NCBI RefSeq assembly: GCF_014251235.1
Contig: NZ_CP059181.1
Location: 1 to 64,000 of the forward strand
DNA from: Blattabacterium cuenoti
GTDB taxonomy: Bacteria; Bacteroidota; Bacteroidia; Flavobacteriales; Blattabacteriaceae
DNA: 64,000 nt
Direction of reading: 5' to 3'
This document shows positions 20,018-28,661 of this stretch, in pieces; position 1 is the stretch's first letter; every line of letters begins with the position of its first letter. Under the pieces are notes generated by a model. That model did not search any database. It was not told where the DNA came from and worked only from the letters and a program-made list of their open reading frames with translations. Position numbers and translations under genes: made by a program.

Positions 20018-21703
20018 ATGAAAAATTTTTTTTTCTTGTGTCTATTAAATCTAGTATATTTTTATCAAGTTTTTTCTCAAGAAAAAAAAGAAATAAAACT
20101 AATTCATGCGGATTTTATACATAAAAACGAAAAAAAATCCAAATTTTTTATAATAGGAAATGTTCATTTCAAATATAAAAAATATCATCTTTTTTGTGAT
20201 AAAGCTGTTTATTACAAAAAAAACGATATTTTCCATGGATATGGAAATATCCAATTTAAATCAAATGAAAATAGAATTTTTTCTCAAGAAATAGAATGTT
20301 CTAGAAAAAAAAAAAATATAAAAATTACAGGAAAAGTTGTTTTTTTTCATCATAATATAAAAATAACATCGAATTCAATAATTTATAATTATGAAAAAAA
20401 AATATTTCAAGCTATAAAAAATGTTGTTCTTCATTTTAAAAATGAAATGAAATTGTCTACCAATATTCTAGAATATAATATTCCAAAAAAATTTTTTATC
20501 TATAAAAATGGAGGATCTATTTTTCATGGAAACTGTACTATTTTTAGTGAAAGAGGAATGTTTTTTCCTACAGAAAAAAAAGCAGAAGTTAAATATAATG
20601 TTAAATTATTATTACATAATTATACAATATTATCTAATTCAATAGAATATCTCTTAAAAAAAGATGAAATACATTTCATTAGTCCTACTGTTATTGAGAT
20701 AAATAAAACGAATAATTTTTTTTATATAAGAGATGGTTTTTTTTTTCCAAAAAAAGAAGTTTTCTTATCTAAAAAATATTGTATAATTCATTATAATGGT
20801 AAAATAGTGACAGGAAAATATTTTTTCTTAAACAGAAGAAAAAAAATTGGATACATTAAAAATGTAATTGTCGAAGAAAAAAATAAAAAAACTTACTTTT
20901 TTGGAGATGAAGGCTATTTTGATTTTGTTATAGGATTGTTTTCTTTTAGAAAAAATTCTTTTTTTATAAAAATATTTAAAAACAACTTTTTCTATATTCA
21001 TTCCGATATTATTAATGTATATATAAAAAACAATAATGTTTATTTAATTAAAGTATTACCTGTAAAAAGTTTTTTTCTTAATGAAAATATTCAAGGAATA
21101 TCTGATTATATGGAATATAAAGAGATAGATAAATCTATCAAATTCATTGGAAAACCTTTTTTTTGGATAAAAAATCAGCAATTTAACGGAGATACTGTTT
21201 TTTTTCATCTAAAAAAAGATTTTTTTTTAGATTCATTAAAAATTTTAAAAAATTCTCTTTATATAAAAAAAATAAATTCAATAGATTTTAATCAAATACA
21301 AGGAGAAACTATGATTGGTTTTTTTCAAGAAGAAAATAAATTAAAAAAATTTTTTGTTAAAAAAAATGTAAAGAGTATAATTTATATCTATTCTTCTGAT
21401 AAAGAAAATAAAATAATCAATAAATCTTCTTGTGAATTTCTATCTGTAAATATAGAAAAAGGAAAAGAAATAAATAAAATATCATGTTTAGATAATACGA
21501 CTTCTGAAGTTTTTTTTCTAAAAAAGGAATCGTCTACAAAAAAAGATGAACTAAAGTTTTTTCTTCCAAACTTTTCATGGAAAGAAAAAGAAAAACCAAA
21601 AAACAAAAAAAATTTTCTATTAAAAAAAATAAAAAAGTATAAAAAAGAAAATATTATAGAAAGAAAAAAAATAAATAAAATAAAAAAAATCAGATTTTTA
21701 TGA
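20018..21703 (+). CDS. OstA-like protein (LptA/LptC-fold LPS transport factor)
   Basis: Likely periplasmic component of LPS export, as Bacteroidota OstA-like proteins are. The 561-residue product has an N-terminal signal (about 1-21, ending near VFS). Repeated beta-jellyroll strands with G-V-F-type motifs follow (IIGNVHFKYKKYHLFCDKAVYY, GYGNIQFKSNENRIFSQEIE, ITGKVVFFHHNIKITSNSIIY), a pattern shared by LptA and the LptD N-domain. The C-terminal 60 residues are very lysine-rich and low in complexity. Position between lptD/ridA and the aminotransferase gene, two bases after ridA, supports an LPS-transport role. An A12 run (20305-20316) lies in the coding region. Whether it works as LptA, LptC or both cannot be decided. 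Confidence 0.78.
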   Translation: MKNFFFLCLLNLVYFYQVFSQEKKEIKLIHADFIHKNEKKSKFFIIGNVHFKYKKYHLFCDKAVYYKKNDIFHGYGNIQFKSNENRIFSQEIECSRKKKNIKITGKVVFFHHNIKITSNSIIYNYEKKIFQAIKNVVLHFKNEMKLSTNILEYNIPKKFFIYKNGGSIFHGNCTIFSERGMFFPTEKKAEVKYNVKLLLHNYTILSNSIEYLLKKDEIHFISPTVIEINKTNNFFYIRDGFFFPKKEVFLSKKYCIIHYNGKIVTGKYFFLNRRKKIGYIKNVIVEEKNKKTYFFGDEGYFDFVIGLFSFRKNSFFIKIFKNNFFYIHSDIINVYIKNNNVYLIKVLPVKSFFLNENIQGISDYMEYKEIDKSIKFIGKPFFWIKNQQFNGDTVFFHLKKDFFLDSLKILKNSLYIKKINSIDFNQIQGETMIGFFQEENKLKKFFVKKNVKSIIYIYSSDKENKIINKSSCEFLSVNIEKGKEINKISCLDNTTSEVFFLKKESSTKKDELKFFLPNFSWKEKEKPKNKKNFLLKKIKKYKKENIIERKKINKIKKIRFL

Positions 21704-22887
21704 AAAAATTAGAGACTGATTTTATAAAATACCAAACTCAAGTCAGATCTAATCCTATGAAATTAATAATAGATTATGCTGATGGTAATTATATCTATGG
21801 AAAAGATGGAAAAAAATATTTAGATTTTGTAGCAGGAATATCCGTTAATACTCTTGGCCATGGGAATAAAGAAATAAAGAAATCTATAAAGGATCAAGTA
21901 AATCAATATTTACATACTATGGTCTATGGTGAATTTATACAGGAACCTTGTGTTCAACTTTGCAAAAAGTTATCAGAAAATACACCATATCCATTAAACA
22001 CGACTTATTTATTAAATACAGGAACTGAGGCTGTTGAATGTGCATTAAAATTAGCTAAATATTATACAGGAAAAGAAGAAATTATATCTTGTAAAAATTC
22101 TTATCATGGGAGTACCCATGGCTCTATGAGTCTTATGAATGATGAAAATAAAAAAAGAGTATTTAGACCTCTCCTTCCACTTATTAAATTTACAAAATTT
22201 AATAAAATAAAAGAATTAAAATCTTTAATAACCAATAAAACAGCTTGTGTTATTTTAGAAACGATCCATAGTGGTTTAGGAATAACATTACCTACTATCT
22301 CTTTTTTAAAAGAAGTAAAAAAAGAATGTAAAAAACATAAAGCTTTGATGATTTTAGATGAAATCCAAACCGGTTTTGGAAGAACAGGAAAATTATTTGC
22401 TTTTGAACATTATGATATTGTTCCTGATATACTTATAATGGGAAAAGGAATGGGAGGAGGAATGCCTATTAGTGGACTGATGTCATCCGAAATAATTATG
22501 AAAAATTTTTCTCTATTACCTATGAATCATTTAACTACATTCGGAGGAAATGTATTATCTGCAGTAGCATCTTTAAGCACATTAAATCAACTTATTAATT
22601 ATAAAATAATGGATGATATTTTTATAAAAGAAAAATTAATAAGGAAATATTTAGTCCATAACCAAATTAAAAACATTCATGGAAAAGGTCTTTTTTTATC
22701 TTTTGAATTAAAAGAAAAGAATAAAATAAATAAAGTATTAAATTCTTGTTTAAAGAAAGGATTAATTTTATTTCATTTTTTATTCAATAATAACTTCTTG
22801 AGAATAACTCCACCATTAACCATTACAGAAGAAGAAATAAAAAAAGGTTGTTCTATTATTATAGAAAGTTTAAATGAACTTGATTAA
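21700..22887 (+). CDS. argD: Class III PLP-dependent aminotransferase (acetylornithine aminotransferase-like)
   Basis: Fold-type I, class III aminotransferase. The 395-residue protein has GTEAVECALKLAKYYTG near 109, the ILDEIQTGFGRTGKLFAFE aspartate region near 225, and the PLP lysine Lys249 in LIMGKGMGGGMPISG. TFGGNVLSAVASLST follows, where ArgD-like proteins bind the partner phosphate. N-acetylornithine transaminase is the closest general match, but ornithine or other omega-aminotransferases share these motifs, and no arginine genes are nearby to decide. Its ATG overlaps the preceding stop as ATGA, so it is translationally coupled to the OstA-like gene. Substrate assignment is moderate; class is certain. 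Confidence 0.78.
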   Translation: MKKLETDFIKYQTQVRSNPMKLIIDYADGNYIYGKDGKKYLDFVAGISVNTLGHGNKEIKKSIKDQVNQYLHTMVYGEFIQEPCVQLCKKLSENTPYPLNTTYLLNTGTEAVECALKLAKYYTGKEEIISCKNSYHGSTHGSMSLMNDENKKRVFRPLLPLIKFTKFNKIKELKSLITNKTACVILETIHSGLGITLPTISFLKEVKKECKKHKALMILDEIQTGFGRTGKLFAFEHYDIVPDILIMGKGMGGGMPISGLMSSEIIMKNFSLLPMNHLTTFGGNVLSAVASLSTLNQLINYKIMDDIFIKEKLIRKYLVHNQIKNIHGKGLFLSFELKEKNKINKVLNSCLKKGLILFHFLFNNNFLRITPPLTITEEEIKKGCSIIIESLNELD

Positions 22888-22923
22888 TTAGTATTAGATA
22901 TTAGAATAGTAAAATGATATCCA

Positions 22924-23685
22924 TTGAGATTTTTTATTGAATTATCTTATAATGGTAAATATTACCATGGATGGCAAATACAGAAAAAGGTAAAATCTGT
23001 AGAAGAAAAATTAGAATATTGTTTATCTAAATTATTAAGTACATCTATTAACATAATAGGAGCTGGAAGAACGGACAAAGGTGTTCATGCTCGACAAATG
23101 TTTGCTCATTTTGACTTTGAAGAAAAATTAGATAGTAATTTAACTAAAAGGTTAAATATTTTTTTACCTAAATCAATCCATGTTATCAATATTTTTCCAG
23201 TTAAAAAATATGCTCATGCTAGATTTCACGCTTTAAGTAGAACTTATAAATACTATTTAATAAGTGAAAAAAATCCATTTATACAAGATTTTTCTTGGTA
23301 TTATATCTATCCATTAGATTTTATACGAATGAATAAAGCCTCTAAAATTTTAATGAGATATAAAAATTTTAGTTCTTTTTGTAAAAAAAGAAAAGATAGA
23401 AAAAGTGATAATATATGTGAAATATATTATGCTCATTGGTCAAAATATAAAACTCATTTCTGTTTTACCATTCAAGCTAATAGATTTTTAAGAAATATGG
23501 TTAGATCAATTATTGGGACTTTGGTAGATATAGGACGATCTAAAATAAGTATCAATGAATTTATAAAAATTTTAGAATTAGAAAATCCTATTTATCGTAA
23601 TAGTCAGATAGCTCCTCCATACGGTTTATTTCTTACGAAAATTATTTATCCAGAAGATATATTTTATGATAGTGAAAAAAAATAA
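22924..23685 (+). CDS. truA: tRNA pseudouridine(38-40) synthase TruA
   Basis: TruA isomerises uridines 38-40 in the anticodon stem of tRNAs. The 253-residue protein starts at TTG 22924 (MRFFIELSYNGKYYHGWQIQ). It holds the catalytic Asp51 in GAGRTDKGVHARQM, the RTYKYYLI strand and the conserved RFLRNMVRSIIGTLVDIG in the C-terminal half. Length is normal. It overlaps the next gene by 20 bases. All catalytic elements are intact, in line with retention of a minimal tRNA-modification set (TsaD is also present in this window). Confidence 0.95.
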   Translation: MRFFIELSYNGKYYHGWQIQKKVKSVEEKLEYCLSKLLSTSINIIGAGRTDKGVHARQMFAHFDFEEKLDSNLTKRLNIFLPKSIHVINIFPVKKYAHARFHALSRTYKYYLISEKNPFIQDFSWYYIYPLDFIRMNKASKILMRYKNFSSFCKKRKDRKSDNICEIYYAHWSKYKTHFCFTIQANRFLRNMVRSIIGTLVDIGRSKISINEFIKILELENPIYRNSQIAPPYGLFLTKIIYPEDIFYDSEKK

Positions 23686-25402
23686 GGAAAGATCTTCTTT
23701 AAAGAAGTTATTAAAAATTAGTTTAAAATATAAATTCATCCTTATATCTACAATTTTTTTTTCTATATTAATTTCTTTTATATCTGCTTACCGTCCTAAA
23801 TTAATACAAAAAGCTATAGATTTACATATAGTTTATAAGGATTTTTTTGGACTAAAAAATATTTTAATATGGATTGTATTACTTCTTTTCTTAGAAAGTG
23901 TATTCCATTTCATTTTACTATATTTATCTAATATTTTAGCACAAAATGTAATCAAAGAAGTTAGAATTAAACTATTTCAAAAATTATTACATTTTAACAA
24001 TTCTTTTTTTAATCAAACACCTATAGGAAAACTTGTTTCTTATTCCGTTTCTGATATAGAAACTATTACCGTAATTTTTAATGATGGGATACTACTTGTA
24101 TCTGGTGATTGTTTAAGAATTATGATGATTATCATTATGATGTATACTGTACATAAAAAATTATCTCTTATTGTTTTTTTAACTATACCTCTTATGTATG
24201 TTATTACTCGTTTTTTTCAAAAAACACTAAAAAAAACTTTTCATGAAGAACGTACATATACTTCTCTACTAAATAGTTTTTTACAAGAAAATATTATAGG
24301 AATGTCTATTATACAACTTTTTCATAAAGAAAAAGAAGAACTTTTAAAGTTTAAAACTATTAATTATAAATTAATGAATGCTCATTTTAAGACAATATTT
24401 TATTTTTCTATTTTCTTTCCTATAGTTGAATTCATTTCCGCAATAACAATCAGTCTTGTTATATTTTACGGAGGTTTTTATTCTAATGTATACTTAATAA
24501 ATAAGGTAAAACCTGGACAAATTATTGCTTTTATTTTTTTTATTTATCTTCTTTTCCGTCCTATGCGACAAATGGCAGATAGATTTAATATTATCCAAAG
24601 GGGGATAGCAGGAATAGAACGTATTTTTTCTATATTGAATTCTGATAAAAATATTGTTAATAAAGGAAAAATAAAAATAAGAAAATTAAAAGGACATATA
24701 GTATTTAAAAATGTATTTTTTTCCTACAAGAAAAGAGAAAATGTGTTAAACGGAATTTCATTTGAAATTAAACCAATGGAAAAAATAGCTATAGTAGGGT
24801 CAACTGGTTCTGGAAAATCTAGCATAACACATCTAATTTCTAGATTATATGATATAAAAAAAGGAAAAATATTTATTGACGGACATCTTATTCAAAGGAT
24901 AGAATTAAAAAGTTTAAGATCTCATATAAGAGTAGTCACGCAGGATCCTTTTTTATTTAATGATTCTATTATAAACAATATTACTTTAGGTGATTTTTCT
25001 ATCAAAAAAGAAAAGATAGAAGAAATGGCAAGAAAAATAGGAATACATAGATTTATTAAATCACTACCTAGTGGTTATGAACATATAGTTCAAGAAAGAG
25101 GTGGTGTTTTATCACTTGGAGAAAAACAGCTTATCTCTTTTTTAAGAGCACAAATGCATCCTTATTCTGTATTAATTTTAGATGAAGCTACGGCTTCTTT
25201 AAATCAAGAATTGGAAGAATTAATTTATCATGCTACAAATTATTTAACTAAAAACAAAACTTCTATCATCATTACACATCGTCTTTCTACATTGAAAAAT
25301 GCAGATAAAATTATGGTTATCAATAATGGATTTCTTGTAGAAGAAGGAACTCATAAACATTTAATTAAAATAAAAGGATATTATGCCGATTTATATAAAT
25401 AA
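23666..25402 (+). CDS. ABC exporter, MsbA/lipid-flippase type half transporter
   Basis: Fused membrane-ATPase half transporter working as a homodimer in the inner membrane. Residues 1-320 form the six-helix exporter domain (first helix near 22-42) and residues 335-578 the ATPase. The ATPase shows Walker A GSTGSGKSS near 378, the Q-loop VTQDPFLF, a C-loop reading LSLGE instead of LSGGQ, Walker B VLILDEATAS and the switch histidine in ITHRLST. Exporters of this type in Bacteroidota are usually annotated as MsbA-like lipid A or multidrug exporters. With LptB, LptD and an OstA-like protein in the same window, lipid export is the most economical role. The substrate is inferred. Confidence 0.85.
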   Translation: MIVKKNKERSSLKKLLKISLKYKFILISTIFFSILISFISAYRPKLIQKAIDLHIVYKDFFGLKNILIWIVLLLFLESVFHFILLYLSNILAQNVIKEVRIKLFQKLLHFNNSFFNQTPIGKLVSYSVSDIETITVIFNDGILLVSGDCLRIMMIIIMMYTVHKKLSLIVFLTIPLMYVITRFFQKTLKKTFHEERTYTSLLNSFLQENIIGMSIIQLFHKEKEELLKFKTINYKLMNAHFKTIFYFSIFFPIVEFISAITISLVIFYGGFYSNVYLINKVKPGQIIAFIFFIYLLFRPMRQMADRFNIIQRGIAGIERIFSILNSDKNIVNKGKIKIRKLKGHIVFKNVFFSYKKRENVLNGISFEIKPMEKIAIVGSTGSGKSSITHLISRLYDIKKGKIFIDGHLIQRIELKSLRSHIRVVTQDPFLFNDSIINNITLGDFSIKKEKIEEMARKIGIHRFIKSLPSGYEHIVQERGGVLSLGEKQLISFLRAQMHPYSVLILDEATASLNQELEELIYHATNYLTKNKTSIIITHRLSTLKNADKIMVINNGFLVEEGTHKHLIKIKGYYADLYK

Positions 25403-25417
25403 AAATAAACTTAGTGT

Positions 25418-26653
25418 TTAAGTACATAAACTTTTATCTACCTTTATATAAGTATTTTTTAATTTTTTTTGGATCCAATTTTTTATTTTCTTATCCATTT
25501 TTTTTTTGTTTAAAAAATTTTTTAATTCTATATAGTCTTCTTTCAATGAAATTGTATGAGAATATTTTTTTTCTAATAATTTAAAAATAAAAAATTTTTC
25601 TTTTCCATTATAAATTTCTTTATAAGGTTCTGATACTTCTCCTATTTTTAATTTCTTTAATTCTTTTTTCATATTTTCAGAAATATTATTTTCTTCTAAC
25701 CATATTTTTTCAAAAACAAAAAATTTTTTTCTTTCTTGACTAGTATAATTATTCAATATATCTTTAAAAGATAATTTTTGGTTTTTATATAAAATATTTT
25801 TCATCTTATATATAATTGATTTAGTATGTATTAAATCATCATTCGTATATTTAGGTTGAATTAAAATATGTCTTATATCTACTTTTTTTTCTCTATCTTT
25901 TTCTAACATTATTAAATGAAAACCTAAGTCTGTTTCAAAAGGTTCAGATATCTGTTTTTCTTTTAATGAAGAGATTACATATTCGAACTCTTTTGATATA
26001 TTTTCTTTATTTAGTCCAGTAATTAAACCTCCATTTAATGAAGATGAATAATCTTCAGAGAATAAAATAGCTTTCATAGAAAAATCATTATCAGAATGAA
26101 TTTCTTTCTTAATTCTTTTTAAGAAATCTATAATTTTATTTCTATTTTTATCACTATAAATTGGAGATATCATCATGTAAGAAATACATACTTTATTAGG
26201 TATGACAGGAAGTTTTTCTTTCTGTAAAAAAGATTTTATCTCTCCAGGAGAAATTTCTGTCTCATTTTCCATATTTTGATAGAAAAGTTCTATATATTGA
26301 TCATTTCTAATATTTTCTGTTAGTTTTTCTATATCATCATTTCCTAATCCATTTCCAATTTTAGGAATATTATTCTCTATTTTTGATTGTATTTCCTGAT
26401 CTGTTATTTTTTGTATCATTGGATTTTTTTTCATATAATAAAGTATCAATTTTTGATTGATTAAATATTCTAAAACTTTACAATATGTTTTAGATTTATT
26501 ATTAGATAAATAACGTTTCACTTCTGAATCCAATATTATTTCATCTCCTACAATAGCAGATATCCCATCTACTTTATCCAAAGTATCTAAAGCAAAGGAA
26601 AAACGAAATAAATAAGAAATAATTATTAAAATAAACAAAAACTTCTTTTCCAT
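25418..26653 (-). CDS. surA: SurA-like periplasmic peptidyl-prolyl isomerase/chaperone
   Basis: Periplasmic chaperone with parvulin domains, probably escorting outer-membrane proteins. The 411-residue product has a signal peptide (about 1-21, ending SFA) and an N-terminal SurA chaperone domain (LDKVDGISAIVGDEIILDSEV). Two parvulin-like regions follow: SEDYSSSLNGGLITGLNKENISKEFE... with SEPFETDLGFHLIMLEKDREKKVDIRHIL, then a second, more divergent one. A C-terminal basic helix ends the protein. The first parvulin keeps the GGL and F-H-L landmarks. It is divergent from lptB across 77 bases and converges with the ABC exporter gene. Confidence 0.86.
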   Translation of the reverse strand: MEKKFLFILIIISYLFRFSFALDTLDKVDGISAIVGDEIILDSEVKRYLSNNKSKTYCKVLEYLINQKLILYYMKKNPMIQKITDQEIQSKIENNIPKIGNGLGNDDIEKLTENIRNDQYIELFYQNMENETEISPGEIKSFLQKEKLPVIPNKVCISYMMISPIYSDKNRNKIIDFLKRIKKEIHSDNDFSMKAILFSEDYSSSLNGGLITGLNKENISKEFEYVISSLKEKQISEPFETDLGFHLIMLEKDREKKVDIRHILIQPKYTNDDLIHTKSIIYKMKNILYKNQKLSFKDILNNYTSQERKKFFVFEKIWLEENNISENMKKELKKLKIGEVSEPYKEIYNGKEKFFIFKLLEKKYSHTISLKEDYIELKNFLNKKKMDKKIKNWIQKKLKNTYIKVDKSLCT

Positions 26654-26730
26654 TTTATAGTAAAATTTTATTTTTAGATAATAATTGCAATTTAAGTGAA
26701 AAAAAAATTTATTAACAAACGAAATTATTT

Positions 26731-27459
26731 ATGGTTTTAATAGCTAAAAAATTATCTAAAAAATATAAAGAAAAAATTATAGTAAAAGAAGTTTCTTTTT
26801 ATTTAAATCGTGGAGAAATAGTTGGATTATTAGGACCAAATGGAGCTGGAAAAACAACTTCTTTTGATATGATAGTTGGTATTACTAGACCAGATAAAGG
26901 TAAAATATTTCTTTATGAGAAAGACATAACAAAATATCCTATGTATAAACGTTCTAGGATAGGAATTGGGTATTTATCACAAGAATCCTCTATTTTTAGA
27001 AAACTATCTGTAGAAGATAATATTTTATGCATATTAGAAATGAAAAAAAATTGTTCTAAAGAACAAATAAGAATAAAAACAAAAAAACTTCTTGAAGAAT
27101 TTAGATTAAAAAATATACGAAAAAGACGTGGAAATTTACTATCTGGAGGTGAAAGAAAACGTACTGAAATCGCTAGATGTTTAGCTTTAGATCCTTCATT
27201 TATTCTTTTGGATGAACCTTTTTCCGGTATCGATCCTATATCTATAGAGGAGCTAAAAAAGATTCTTTTTTCTTTAAAAAAAAAGAATATAGGAATATTA
27301 ATTACAGATCATAATGTTCAAGAAACTTTTACGATAACAGACCGTATTTACTTAATATTTGAAGGTGAAATTTTAAAATTTGGATCATCTAAAGAATTAA
27401 AAAATGATCCTATAGTCAGAGAAGTTTATTTGGGAAATTATTTTAAAAATCATAGTTAA
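26731..27459 (+). CDS. lptB: LPS export ABC transporter ATP-binding protein LptB
   Basis: Cytoplasmic ATPase that powers extraction of LPS through LptFG. The 242-residue protein has Walker A GPNGAGKTT near 36, the Q-loop region IGYLSQESSIFRKLSVEDN characteristic of LptB, the signature LSGGERKRTEIARCL near 138, Walker B FILLDEPFSGIDP, and ITDHNVQET with the switch His. Length is typical of LptB. Membrane partners LptF and LptG are not in this window. It starts an apparent two-gene unit with thiamine pyrophosphokinase. Confidence 0.94.
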   Translation: MVLIAKKLSKKYKEKIIVKEVSFYLNRGEIVGLLGPNGAGKTTSFDMIVGITRPDKGKIFLYEKDITKYPMYKRSRIGIGYLSQESSIFRKLSVEDNILCILEMKKNCSKEQIRIKTKKLLEEFRLKNIRKRRGNLLSGGERKRTEIARCLALDPSFILLDEPFSGIDPISIEELKKILFSLKKKNIGILITDHNVQETFTITDRIYLIFEGEILKFGSSKELKNDPIVREVYLGNYFKNHS

Positions 27460-27470
27460 GTTAGAAAAAC

Positions 27471-28103
27471 ATGAATCATCGTTTTTTAGAAAAAGAGGTA
27501 GTCGCATTGTTCCTAAATGGAACCCCACCTAAAATTTATTGCAAGAAAAAACACTATTATAAAAAAATATTTTCTGTGGATGGAGCATTTCATTATATAA
27601 AAAAAATTGGGGTAAAGGTTGATTTTTTTATTGGAGATTTTGATTCTTTTCCGAAGAAAAATCTTCCTTCTTTTGGAAATAATGTTTTAGAAAAAAAAAA
27701 TCAAAATCAGACAGATTTTGAAAAAGCTTTAAATATAATATACAAAAAAGGTTTTTTTAATATCAATGTTTGGGGTGGTAGTGGAAAAGAACAGGATCAT
27801 TTTTTAGGAAATTTGTCTACTGCATTAAAATATAAAAAGAAATTATCCATAATTTTTCATGATGACTATCATTCTTATTTTTTTTCTGATAAAAAAAATT
27901 TTTTTTATCAGAAAAAAAATAAGAAAATATCTCTTTTTCCTTTTCCCGAAGTAGAGGGAATATTTACTCGTGGTTTAAAGTATCCTATTTCTAATGGTTT
28001 ATTAAAAATAGGAGAACATATAGGAATAAGAAATGAAGCCTGTAAAAATAAAATAGAAATAAGTTATCAAAGAGGAGAATTATTAATATTTATAGAAAAA
28101 TAA
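27471..28103 (+). CDS. Thiamine pyrophosphokinase
   Basis: TPK transfers pyrophosphate from ATP to thiamine, giving the cofactor required by SucA and other oxo-acid dehydrogenases. The 210-residue protein has the family landmarks SVDGAFHYIKKIG near 36, FFIGDFDSFPK near 51, QNQTDFEKALNII near 82 and WGGSGKEQDHFLGNLS near 102, followed by the C-terminal beta-domain with ISLFPFPEVEGIFTRGLKYPI. Residues about 134-152, a variable surface strand region between domains, are encoded entirely by a perfect 54-bp palindrome (reported separately). Catalytic motifs are intact, so activity is expected. It lies 11 bases after lptB. Confidence 0.88.
   Translation: MNHRFLEKEVVALFLNGTPPKIYCKKKHYYKKIFSVDGAFHYIKKIGVKVDFFIGDFDSFPKKNLPSFGNNVLEKKNQNQTDFEKALNIIYKKGFFNINVWGGSGKEQDHFLGNLSTALKYKKKLSIIFHDDYHSYFFSDKKNFFYQKKNKKISLFPFPEVEGIFTRGLKYPISNGLLKIGEHIGIRNEACKNKIEISYQRGELLIFIEK
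27872..27925. repeat. Perfect 54-bp palindrome inside the thiamine pyrophosphokinase gene
   Basis: Two 27-base arms are exact reverse complements with no spacer, centred between 27898 and 27899. From the centre outward each arm reads A8 or T8, a five-base core (CTGAT paired with ATCAG), an outer T8/A8 block, then CTTA/TAAG and two further T-A pairs. Pairing stops at 27871/27926. The palindrome is in frame and encodes a K/N/F-rich stretch of the protein. Cruciform or hairpin formation is expected from the sequence alone. Confidence 0.97.
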
Positions 28104-28106
28104 ATT

Positions 28107-28646
28107 CTATTTTTTCAAAAAAAAGTTTATTCTGGAAAGAATTTCATCTGTATGTCTTTCTAAGACACAAAAATTATTCATTTCTTTTAACATATTCATT
28201 GAAAAATGAACATATCCATGATAAATCATATTACATACAAATGCAGTTTGTTGAATTGGTCTTAGAAATTCATCTATAGTGAAATTATTTTTTTCTCCAG
28301 CATGAAAAGATTTTTTATCTGCACCGGTTGTAATAGATACCAACAAATGTTTTCCAGATAAAGTTTTCTTTTCATATAAGTTTGTAAAAACTTTATCTTT
28401 CCATTCTTTTAGAAGTGATGGATAACTATACCAATAAAATGGAAACTGAAAAACAATAAATTTTACATTAAAAATAATTTTTACTTCCTCTTCTATATTC
28501 ACTTTAAAATCTGGATAAAGATTATATAGATTTCGTATGAAAATATTTTCATGACATTTTTTGGAAAGATTCTGCACGATTATTCTATTTAAAGTAGATT
28601 CTTCTATATTTGGATGAGCTACTAAAAACAAAACTTTATTTTCCAT
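28107..28646 (-). CDS. Flavodoxin-fold NAD(P)H oxidoreductase (KefF/MdaB/YwrO-type)
   Basis: Predicted FMN-dependent NAD(P)H:quinone reductase-like protein of the cytoplasm. The 179-residue product shows the family start VLFLVAHPNIEESTLNRIIV, the FQFPFYWYSYPSLLKEWKDKVF segment that forms the flavin/dimer region, and the SITTGADKKSFHAGEKNNFT loop. Length is normal for the family. It converges with the thiamine pyrophosphokinase gene (3 bases between stops) and lies 15 bases after mdh on the same strand. The electron acceptor cannot be inferred; KefF-type regulatory roles need a potassium channel that is not seen here. Confidence 0.82.
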   Translation of the reverse strand: MENKVLFLVAHPNIEESTLNRIIVQNLSKKCHENIFIRNLYNLYPDFKVNIEEEVKIIFNVKFIVFQFPFYWYSYPSLLKEWKDKVFTNLYEKKTLSGKHLLVSITTGADKKSFHAGEKNNFTIDEFLRPIQQTAFVCNMIYHGYVHFSMNMLKEMNNFCVLERHTDEILSRINFFLKK

Positions 28647-28661
28647 AAATCAAAAAAAAAG

